Source: Croceibacterium sp.
Lineage (GTDB): Bacteria; Pseudomonadota; Alphaproteobacteria; Sphingomonadales; Sphingomonadaceae
Assembly (NCBI GenBank): GCA_025450635.1
Contig: JANWHA010000002.1
Coordinates: 1-60,016 of the forward strand
Direction: 5' to 3'
Length of the DNA: 60,016 nucleotides
Part shown: one piece after another, positions 53,764-60,016 of the stretch
Position numbering within the stretch: position 1 is the first letter of the stretch
Layout: each line of letters opens with the position of its first letter
Program-made: the position numbers and the translations under genes
The notes under the pieces: generated by a model
The model's input: the letters and a program-made list of their open reading frames with translations, nothing else
What the model was told of the DNA's origin: nothing
Database searches by the model: none

Positions 53764-55607
53764 GCTGCTTCGACGCTCCGCCGCGCGTGCACGAGGATCG
53801 CCGCCAGCGCCGCCGGCGTGACCCCGCGGGCGCGCCCAGCGTCGGCAAGTGTGGCCGGCTGTGCCGCCTCGAGCCGCTCGACCATCTCGCGCGAGAGACC
53901 GGGGACAGCGGCATAGACCAGATGGCCGAGCGGGACGGCGGCGCTCGCCCGCATGTCGCGCAGCTCGGCCTCCTGGCGCTCAAGATAAGGCGCGTAGATC
54001 GCGTCTTCGGTCATCTCCCCCGCCAGGTCGCTCGCGATGTCCAGGTCTTTGCCAAGCCAGCGGGAAAGCTCCGCGAGCGGCACGTCGAAGCGGAGCCACT
54101 CGGCCAGCGTCTTGCGCCCCGCGTCGCGGCGAATATCAAGGCCGGCGTCAGCCAGATCGGTCGCCGACAGCTCGCGCGCGAGGGCCCCTTGCCAAGCGTG
54201 GCGCCCGCACTCACGCCGCTCGAACCATTGCCGCCGTTCCTCGCCGACGCAGCCGGCGTCGATCGCCAGGGGCGTCAACCGGGTCGACGCGTTGTTTGCG
54301 CGCAGGCGCAGACGATACTCCGCACGGGCTGTCAGCATGCGATAGGGTTCGCTCACGCCGTGGAGGGTAAGGTCGTCGACCATCACGGCCATGTACGAGT
54401 TCGCCCGGTCGAGCGGCGCCGGCTCGCGTCCGAGCGTGCGCGCGGCAGCGTGCATCCCGGCGATCAGTCCTTGGGCCGCCGCTTCCTCGTATCCGGTGGT
54501 GCCGTTGATCTGCCCGGCGCAGCAAAGCCCCGGAACCGCGCGCAGCTCCAGGCCGCGCGTCAGCGCGCGCGGGTCGATGTGGTCGTACTCGACCGCGTAT
54601 CCGGGCACGGCCATCTCCACTCGCTCGAGCCCTGCCATCGTGCGCAGCATTGCCACTTGCACCTCGGCCGGCAGCGAGGTGCTGATGCCGTTGGGATAAA
54701 CGAAGTGGGTCGCCAGCCCCTCGGGTTCGAGGAAGACTTGATGCCCGTCGCGATCGGCGAAGCGGTGGATCTTGTCCTCGATCGACGGACAATAGCGTGG
54801 CCCCGCCGCCTCGACCGCGCCGGTGAACAGCGGCGATCGGTGAAGATTCGCGCGAATGATGGCGTGGCTGCGCTCGTTGGTGCGAGTGATCGCGCAAGAC
54901 AGCTGCGGATTGGCGCGCTGCGGGGTCCGCGGCGACATGGTCCACGGATCCTCGTCGGACGGCTGCTCCGGCAATCGCGCCCAGTCGATCGTGCGCCCGT
55001 CGAGCCGTGGCGGCGTGCCCGTCTTGAGCCGCGCCATCGGCAAGTCCGCCTCCCGCAGCTGGACCGCCAGTCGCCGAGCGGAATTCTCGCCGATACGGCC
55101 GCCGTCGAAGCGCTCCTCGCCGCGGAACAGGCGCCCGCCGAGGAAGGTGCCCGTGCACAGAATCACCGCCGCGGACCGCAGTTCGGTCCCGTCGCCCAGG
55201 CGCAGGCCCGCGACGCGGCCGCCTTCGAGAATGAGCTCCGCGGCCTCGCCCTCGATCTGCGCAAGCCCTCGTTGCGCGGCCAGCATGCGCTGGATCGCCG
55301 CCTTGAACAGCGCCCGGTCCGCCTGCACGCGCGGGCCCCACACCGCTGCGCCCTTCGAGCGGTTGAGCATGCGGTAGTGGATAGCCGCCGCGTCCGCGGC
55401 GCGGCCGATCAAGCCGTCGAACGCGTCGACTTCGCGCACGAGGTGGCCCTTGCCGAGGCCGCCGATTGCCGGATTGCAACTCATCGCGCCGATTGTTGCC
55501 AGGTCGAATGTGACGAGCGCGGTGCGCGCGCCCATGCGCGCGGCCACGGCGGCGGCCTCACAGCCAGCGTGTCCGCCCCCGACGATGATGATGTCGAACT
55601 CGCGCAT
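53760..55607 (-). CDS. mnmG: tRNA uridine-5-carboxymethylaminomethyl modification enzyme MnmG (GidA)
   Basis: 615 aa from ATG 55607, where the FAD motif begins ([32 protein letters not shown]). It forms a complex with MnmE to modify U34 of certain tRNAs, using FAD and methylene-THF. Further marks are [60 protein letters not shown] and [29 protein letters not shown]. It overlaps rsmG by ATGA and follows mnmE by 64 nt with a parS site between. Confidence 0.97.
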   Translation of the reverse strand: MREFDIIIVGGGHAGCEAAAVAARMGARTALVTFDLATIGAMSCNPAIGGLGKGHLVREVDAFDGLIGRAADAAAIHYRMLNRSKGAAVWGPRVQADRALFKAAIQRMLAAQRGLAQIEGEAAELILEGGRVAGLRLGDGTELRSAAVILCTGTFLGGRLFRGEERFDGGRIGENSARRLAVQLREADLPMARLKTGTPPRLDGRTIDWARLPEQPSDEDPWTMSPRTPQRANPQLSCAITRTNERSHAIIRANLHRSPLFTGAVEAAGPRYCPSIEDKIHRFADRDGHQVFLEPEGLATHFVYPNGISTSLPAEVQVAMLRTMAGLERVEMAVPGYAVEYDHIDPRALTRGLELRAVPGLCCAGQINGTTGYEEAAAQGLIAGMHAAARTLGREPAPLDRANSYMAVMVDDLTLHGVSEPYRMLTARAEYRLRLRANNASTRLTPLAIDAGCVGEERRQWFERRECGRHAWQGALARELSATDLADAGLDIRRDAGRKTLAEWLRFDVPLAELSRWLGKDLDIASDLAGEMTEDAIYAPYLERQEAELRDMRASAAVPLGHLVYAAVPGLSREMVERLEAAQPATLADAGRARGVTPAALAAILVHARRSVEAA

Positions 55608-55654
55608 GACGTCGCCGATAGGACTCGCCGCTTCAGCGGTCAAAGCTTGCGTGG

Positions 55655-55670
55655 CGTTCCACGTGAAACA
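55655..55670. promoter_or_regulatory. parS site 3 (one mismatch), upstream of mnmG
   Basis: CGTTCCACGTGAAACA matches the consensus in 15 of 16 positions. It lies between the mnmE stop (55672) and the mnmG ATG, so it is noncoding and close to the mnmG start region. Confidence 0.85.
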
Positions 55671-55671
55671 C

Positions 55672-56946
55672 TCATTTGCCGATGCAGAAGCGCCCGAACA
55701 ACGCGTCGAGCATGTCTTCGGTCGCGGCCCGGCCGGTAAGGCGGTCGAAGGCCGTCCGCGCAGTCCGAAGATGCTCGGCGAACACCAGCGGATCGCGAAG
55801 CGAAGCGACTTCGCTCAGCGCATTCGCCGCGGCCTGGATCAATTCGCGCTGGCGCCGCACCAGCGCCAGTTCGCCTGGTTTAGGCATTTCCGCCGTTGCT
55901 TTCTCGATAAGCGCGTCCTTCAAAGCGTCGATCCCGAAGCCGGTTACGGCCGAAACACACTGCACGGGGGCGCGCTTGAGGACATGGTCTGCGAGATCGT
56001 AGCGGGCCTCGATCTCCCATGCCCCCGCCGGTCCCTCGCCTTCGGGTCCGAGCCACAGCACGCAGTCGGCCGCGCCGATTTCGGCGCGGGCCCGCGCGAT
56101 GCCCAGCTCCTCGATCGGATCGGCCGTCGCCCCACGAAGCCCGGCCATATCAACGAATGTGAACGGCACGCCGGCGAGCGCGACGGAGCGCTCCAGGACA
56201 TCGCGGGTGGTGCCGGCAATAGGGGTGACGATGGCGGCTGTACGTTCAACTAACACGTTGAAAAGAGTAGACTTCCCCGCGTTTGGTGGACCTGCGAGCG
56301 CAACCCTGTACCCTTCGCGCAAGACTTCCGCGCTCGGCGCGGCCAAAGCTTCCCGAAGCTCTCCCGCGAGAGCCGACACCCCGGCGGCGAAATCGACACC
56401 CAAGTCGGCGACATCCCCCTCGTCTTCGAAGTCGAGCGCCGCCTCCACCTGGGCCGAAAGGGTCAGCAGCCGCTCTTGCCAGGCGTCAACCTGTCGCGAA
56501 AGCCGGCCGCCGGCCATCCCCAGCGCTGCGCGGCGCTGCAATTCGGTCTCGGCGGAGACAAGGTCGGCCAAGCCCTCGACCTGGAGCAGGTCGATCTGCC
56601 CGTTAGCGAACGCGCGGCGGGTGAATTCGCCCGGCTCGGCAAGCCTTAACCCGTTGACTTTGCTTAACTCTGAATAGATCGCATCGACGATCGCGCGGCC
56701 GCCATGGAGTTGCAGTTCGGCGCAATCCTCGCCCGTTTCCGACTTTGGGCCCGGGAACCACAACACCAGTGCCTGGTCGAGCAGGCTGCCATCGGCGGCC
56801 CGCAGACTGGCGAGCTTGGCTTCGCGCGGCCGCGGCAGCTTGCCGCACAGGCGCGTCAGAGCATCACCGGCTTGCGGCCCGCTGATTCGCACCACGGCGA
56901 TCGCGGCGGGCGGTGCGCCGCTCGAAAGCGCGAAGATCGTGTCCAT
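55672..56946 (-). CDS. mnmE: tRNA uridine-5-carboxymethylaminomethyl modification GTPase MnmE (TrmE)
   Basis: 424 aa. The N-terminal THF-binding domain starts [30 protein letters not shown]. The G domain has G1 [16 protein letters not shown]2 GTTRD and G3 DMAG. G4 is degenerate: where NKxD is expected the sequence runs [12 protein letters not shown]. The C-terminus keeps the family CxGK (RFCIGK), which holds the catalytic cysteine. It works with MnmG. Slightly shorter than E. coli MnmE. It is followed by parS site 3 and mnmG. Confidence 0.95.
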   Translation of the reverse strand: MDTIFALSSGAPPAAIAVVRISGPQAGDALTRLCGKLPRPREAKLASLRAADGSLLDQALVLWFPGPKSETGEDCAELQLHGGRAIVDAIYSELSKVNGLRLAEPGEFTRRAFANGQIDLLQVEGLADLVSAETELQRRAALGMAGGRLSRQVDAWQERLLTLSAQVEAALDFEDEGDVADLGVDFAAGVSALAGELREALAAPSAEVLREGYRVALAGPPNAGKSTLFNVLVERTAAIVTPIAGTTRDVLERSVALAGVPFTFVDMAGLRGATADPIEELGIARARAEIGAADCVLWLGPEGEGPAGAWEIEARYDLADHVLKRAPVQCVSAVTGFGIDALKDALIEKATAEMPKPGELALVRRQRELIQAAANALSEVASLRDPLVFAEHLRTARTAFDRLTGRAATEDMLDALFGRFCIGK

Positions 56947-56964
56947 GGCGACCGCTCGTGGGCC

Positions 56965-57231
56965 CTACTCGTCGGCCTTCGGCGCCTCGGGTTCGCGCGC
57001 CACATTGGCCTTGTTGGCGCCTTCGACGAAGTTCTGGAAGATCTTCAGGCCCATCTGCCCCATCGGCGCGAGTTGCTTGGCGTACTGATCGAGCTGGTCG
57101 ATGTTCGACACGCCTTTCATCGCCTTAGCCAGGGTCTCGACATAAGCGGCGTTCGCCTTCTCAACGTCGGGCAGGCCCATGAACCGGCGCGCTTCATCCG
57201 GCGAGCAATCGATCTCGACATGAATCTTCAT
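56965..57231 (-). CDS. DUF6489 family protein
   Basis: 88 aa from ATG 57231 (the track starts 6 codons early). It starts MKIHVEIDCSPDEARRFMGLPDVEKANAAYVETL, continues with a helix LDQYAKQLAPMGQMGLKIFQNFVEGANKANVA and ends in an acidic tail. Small alphaproteobacterial protein of unknown function, often near mnmE in Sphingomonadales. It lies 18 nt upstream of mnmE on the same strand and is divergent from the dienelactone hydrolase. Confidence 0.8.
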   Translation of the reverse strand: MKIHVEIDCSPDEARRFMGLPDVEKANAAYVETLAKAMKGVSNIDQLDQYAKQLAPMGQMGLKIFQNFVEGANKANVAREPEAPKADE

Positions 57232-57323
57232 CTCATGGCCTTTCGCCAATTTGCCACGCGCTCCCTTCCCGGAACGCGCGCCATTGCGTAGCGTACGGCA
57301 AACATACGCGGGGAGAATCCTAT

Positions 57324-58022
57324 ATGAGCGAGACCGTCAGCATTTCCACCCTCGACGGCACGGGAGCCTTCGATTGCTATGTCGCGCGGCCCGAGACGTC
57401 ACCGCGCGCGGCAATTGTCGTCATCCAGGAAATCTTCGGGGTAAATGCCGGCATCCGCCGCAAATGCGACAAGTTCGCCGATGAAGGCTATCTCGCGCTC
57501 GCGCCGGACTTGTTCTGCCGCCTCAAGCCGAACGTCGAGCTCGACCCCGACGTCGACGGCGAATTCAAAACCGCGCTCGAGCTGATGGGCCGGTTCGACC
57601 AGGACGAGGGCGTGCGCGACATCGAGGCGACCATACGTTACGCTCGGAATTCAGAGGGTTGCGCCAGGGTCGGCGTCGTCGGCTACTGCCTTGGCGGTCG
57701 CCTCGCCTACATGACCGCGGCCCGCACCGACGCCGACGCCAGCGTCGGCTATTACGCCGTCGGCATCGACAACCTGCTGCGCGAAAAGCACGCCATCGCC
57801 AAGCCGCTGATGCTGCATATCGCCGGGGCGGACCACTTCGTCCCGCCGCCGGTGCAGCAGGCGATGCACGACGGGCTCGACGACCACCCCAAGGTCACCC
57901 TGTGGGATTACCCTGGTCTCGATCACGGCTTCGCTACCGAGATCGGCAGCCGCCGGAACGAGGAAGGGGCGGCGCTGGCGGACGAGCGCACCGATGCCTT
58001 CTTCGCCGAGCATCTCGCCTGA
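57324..58022 (+). CDS. dienelactone hydrolase family protein
   Basis: 232 aa alpha/beta-hydrolase from ATG 57324 (GGGGAGA upstream). Catalytic nucleophile cysteine is in GVVGYCLGGRLAYM, Asp in the GADHF region and His in GLDHGFA; the oxyanion strand is AIVVIQEIFGVNAGIRRKCDKFADEGYLALAPDLF. Role may be lactone hydrolysis or a general esterase. Its stop overlaps the start of the next gene (TGATG). Confidence 0.9.
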   Translation: MSETVSISTLDGTGAFDCYVARPETSPRAAIVVIQEIFGVNAGIRRKCDKFADEGYLALAPDLFCRLKPNVELDPDVDGEFKTALELMGRFDQDEGVRDIEATIRYARNSEGCARVGVVGYCLGGRLAYMTAARTDADASVGYYAVGIDNLLREKHAIAKPLMLHIAGADHFVPPPVQQAMHDGLDDHPKVTLWDYPGLDHGFATEIGSRRNEEGAALADERTDAFFAEHLA

Positions 58023-59638
58023 TGCGCAATCTGGCCCCCGTAAGGGCCTCGTCCAACCTGTTCGGGCGCTTCGTTGTGCCGGCGGTGGTGCTCCTGCTGA
58101 CGATCGGCGCGGCGTGGTGGCCCCCCGCGCGCTGGTCGCTGGTGTTGTGGCTGCCGCTGCTGGCGCTCGCGGCTTACGACTTCTTCCAGGACCGGCACAC
58201 GTTGTGGCGCAATTACCCGCTCGTCGCGCGAATCCGCTGGGGCATGGAAGACCTGCGGCCCTATCTGCGCAGCTACATCGTCGAGAGCGACCTTGAGGGC
58301 CGCCCATTCAACATCGACGAACGCGCGCTCATCTACGCCCGCGCCAAGGGCCAGCTCGACGCGCATCCGTTCGGGACCGAGCTCGACGTTTATTCGGCCG
58401 AATACGAGTGGCTTGGCCATTCGATGGCCCCGAACGAAAAGGCGCCCGAAAACTGGCGCGTCGCCGTCGGCAATTCGCAGTGCCGCGCGCCTTACTCCGC
58501 CGCCCTGCTCAACATCTCGGCGATGAGCTTCGGTTCGCTGTCGGCCAACGCGATCATGGCGCTCAACAAGGGGGCGGCGATGGGCGGGTTCTATCACGAC
58601 ACCGGCGAAGGCGGCCTGTCGCGCTACCACCGTTCGCACGGCGGCGATCTCGTGTGGGAGATCGGCAGCGGCTATTTCGGCTGCCGCGACGGCTGGGGCC
58701 AGTTCGACCCCGCCAGGTTCGCCGATACCGCCCAGATCGACCAGGTCAAGATGGTCGAGATCAAGCTCAGCCAGGGCGCCAAGCCGGGCCACGGCGGCGT
58801 GCTGCCGGGGGCCAAGGTCAGCGCCGAGATCGCCGAGGCCCGCGGAGTGGCGCAGGGCAAGGACTGCGTGTCGCCCGCGGCGCATTCGACGTTCTCGACG
58901 CCGATCGAGCTGCTCGAATGGGCAGCGAAATTGCGCGAGCTGTCGGGTGGCAAGCCGGTCGGTGCCAAATTCTGCGTCGGCCAGCCGCACGAGGTTTTCG
59001 CGCTGATGAAGGCGATGCTCGAGACCGGCATCCGGCTCGATTTCATCACCGTGGACGGCGCCGAAGGCGGCACCGGCGCCGCGCCGATCGAGCTGTCCAA
59101 CCGCATGGGCATGCCGCTGCGCGAAGGGTTGATCATGGTCAGGAACGCGCTGGTTGGATGCGGGCTCAAGGACGAAACGAAATTGGCTGCGGCCGGCAAA
59201 GTTCACTCGGGCGCCGGGATGGCGATGAACTTCGCCCTCGGCGCCGACTGGTGCAACGCCGCGCGCGCCTTCATGTTCTCATTGGGTTGCGTGCAATCGA
59301 TGCGCTGCCACACCGACACTTGTCCTACGGGCGTGACCACGCAGGACGCCACCCGCCAGCGCGGACTGGTAGTCGAAGACAAGGCCGAGCGCGTCGCCCG
59401 CTTCCAGCGTCAGACGCTGATGGGCCTGCGCGAGATGATTATATCGATGGGTCTCAATTCACCTTCGGAGCTGAGGCCGCGGCACGTTCGCGAGCGGCGT
59501 GACAGCGTGCGCTCGGACAGCATCGACCACATTTACGCTTTCCTCGAGCCGGGCCAGTTGCTCGAAGCGCCCGGCGAGACGCCGTACGCGCGCCACTGGG
59601 ACGCGGCGCGCGCGGACAGCTTCAAACCGGCCTTCTGA
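58022..59638 (+). CDS. FMN-binding glutamate synthase family protein (GltB central-domain-like)
   Basis: 538 aa from ATG 58022, coupled to the hydrolase. Two N-terminal membrane helices (about 15-60, RFVVPAVVLLLTIGAAWW and SLVLWLPLLALAAYDFF) are followed by the glutamate-synthase FMN barrel: AMSFGSLSANAIMALNKGAAMGGFYHDTGEGG, KPGHGGVLPGAKV, FITVDGAEGGTGAAP and a cysteine-rich CVQSMRCHTDTCPTGVTTQ that would hold a [3Fe-4S] cluster. It lacks the amidotransferase and NADPH parts, so the true substrate is unknown. It converges on rho. Confidence 0.88.
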   Translation: MRNLAPVRASSNLFGRFVVPAVVLLLTIGAAWWPPARWSLVLWLPLLALAAYDFFQDRHTLWRNYPLVARIRWGMEDLRPYLRSYIVESDLEGRPFNIDERALIYARAKGQLDAHPFGTELDVYSAEYEWLGHSMAPNEKAPENWRVAVGNSQCRAPYSAALLNISAMSFGSLSANAIMALNKGAAMGGFYHDTGEGGLSRYHRSHGGDLVWEIGSGYFGCRDGWGQFDPARFADTAQIDQVKMVEIKLSQGAKPGHGGVLPGAKVSAEIAEARGVAQGKDCVSPAAHSTFSTPIELLEWAAKLRELSGGKPVGAKFCVGQPHEVFALMKAMLETGIRLDFITVDGAEGGTGAAPIELSNRMGMPLREGLIMVRNALVGCGLKDETKLAAAGKVHSGAGMAMNFALGADWCNAARAFMFSLGCVQSMRCHTDTCPTGVTTQDATRQRGLVVEDKAERVARFQRQTLMGLREMIISMGLNSPSELRPRHVRERRDSVRSDSIDHIYAFLEPGQLLEAPGETPYARHWDAARADSFKPAF

Positions 59639-59649
59639 GCGCCCTCCGG

Positions 59650-60016
59650 TTACTGGTTCATCGTCGCGAAGAAGTCCTCGTTGCTCTTGGAATCCTTCAT
59701 CTTGTCGAGGAGGAATTCCATCGCGTCGACGGTGCCCATCTGCATCAGGATGCGGCGCAGGACCCACATCTTGCTGAGCTGGTCCTTGGGCACCAGCAGC
59801 TCTTCCTTGCGGGTACCGCTCTTGCCGACGTCGAGCGAGGGGAAGATGCGCTTGTCGGAGACCTTGCGGTCGAGGACGATTTCGCTGTTGCCGGTGCCTT
59901 TGAACTCTTCGAAGATCACCTCGTCCATGCGGCTGCCGGTGTCGATCCGCGCCGTGCCCATGACGGTCCACGAGCCGCCCTCCGCAAAGACGCGCGCGGT
60001 CCCGACCAGACGCTTG
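59650..60016 (-). CDS. rho: transcription termination factor Rho, C-terminal part (5' end outside window)
   Basis: The visible 122 residues are the C-terminal part of Rho: [74 protein letters not shown], followed by a region with the tip [23 protein letters not shown]. The RNA-binding and Walker motifs lie outside. ATP-dependent RNA translocase for factor-dependent termination. The frame is open to the window end; the track's start is an internal ATG. Confidence 0.95.
   Translation of the reverse strand, partial: KRLVGTARVFAEGGSWTVMGTARIDTGSRMDEVIFEEFKGTGNSEIVLDRKVSDKRIFPSLDVGKSGTRKEELLVPKDQLSKMWVLRRILMQMGTVDAMEFLLDKMKDSKSNEDFFATMNQ

Noticed and set aside
53736-55739. 667-aa plus-strand ORF opposite mnmG
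   Set aside because: Shadow frame with Arg/His/Ala-rich sequence; the minus strand carries full MnmG motifs.

Overview
The window looks like a chromosomal segment of a high-GC alphaproteobacterium, most likely order Sphingomonadales. The evidence is the gene order mnmE-mnmG-rsmG-parA-parB next to rho, the Suv3-like helicase/S4/ferredoxin/CarD block, the TrcR/DUF1013, DUF1192 and DUF6489 proteins, and protein sequences that read like that order. parAB and three parS-like sites suggest that the right end lies near the replication origin. I saw no tRNA, rRNA, CRISPR array, prophage or insertion sequence. No stretch above 300 bases lacks a gene; the larger gaps (about 100-260 bases) are described through their hairpins, operators and promoters.

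Layout. 1-4.4 kb: nucleotide-sugar genes for surface polysaccharide (UDP-glucuronate decarboxylase, cut by the window edge; WecC; UDP-glucuronate 4-epimerase; WecB). 4.4-12.8 kb: a minus-strand housekeeping run (secreted protein, Coq7, DsbB, CtpA, degenerate EnvC, RlmH, RsfS, NadD, aldo/keto reductase, ProA). 13-15.2 kb: an envelope pair (M23 endopeptidase and bactofilin) convergent with TrcR. 15.3-21 kb: a compact minus-strand accessory cluster (acyltransferase-SGNH, quinone oxidoreductase, double NTF2-like protein, luciferase-like monooxygenase, glutathione transferase). 21-25.5 kb: DUF1192, ClpA and an M1 peptidase. 25.5-30.6 kb: a cysteine-bearing HTH regulator divergent from two small membrane proteins, then a ligase-associated exonuclease/DNA ligase pair and an exported barrel-like protein. 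30.6-35.2 kb: a minus-strand run (DUF167, gamma-carbonic anhydrase, two GNATs, HemB, a membrane M23 peptidase). 35.3-39.4 kb: Suv3-like helicase, S4 protein, 7Fe ferredoxin and CarD. 39.5-42.3 kb: three tandem GIN-domain (DUF2807) exported proteins and a small lipoprotein. 42.3-46.9 kb: TsaC, DUF815 ATPase, PQQ-type sugar dehydrogenase, free-Met-sulfoxide reductase and a Pro/Gly-rich secreted protein. 46.9-51.3 kb: a three-gene chaperone-usher-like locus with a DUF4402 subunit. 51.4-60 kb: parB, parA, rsmG, mnmG, mnmE, DUF6489, dienelactone hydrolase, FMN glutamate-synthase-like protein and the 3' part of rho.

The most interesting material is (i) the compact chaperone/usher/DUF4402 locus with an internal terminator between subunit and assembly genes; (ii) the GIN-domain triplet, with regular beta-solenoid repeats, a shared C-x11-C cap and two different palindromic operators; (iii) a regulator with four cysteines and a matching inverted repeat in its divergent promoter; and (iv) parS sites embedded in rsmG and upstream of mnmG. 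All functional calls rest on reading the sequence and on family knowledge; no database search was run.
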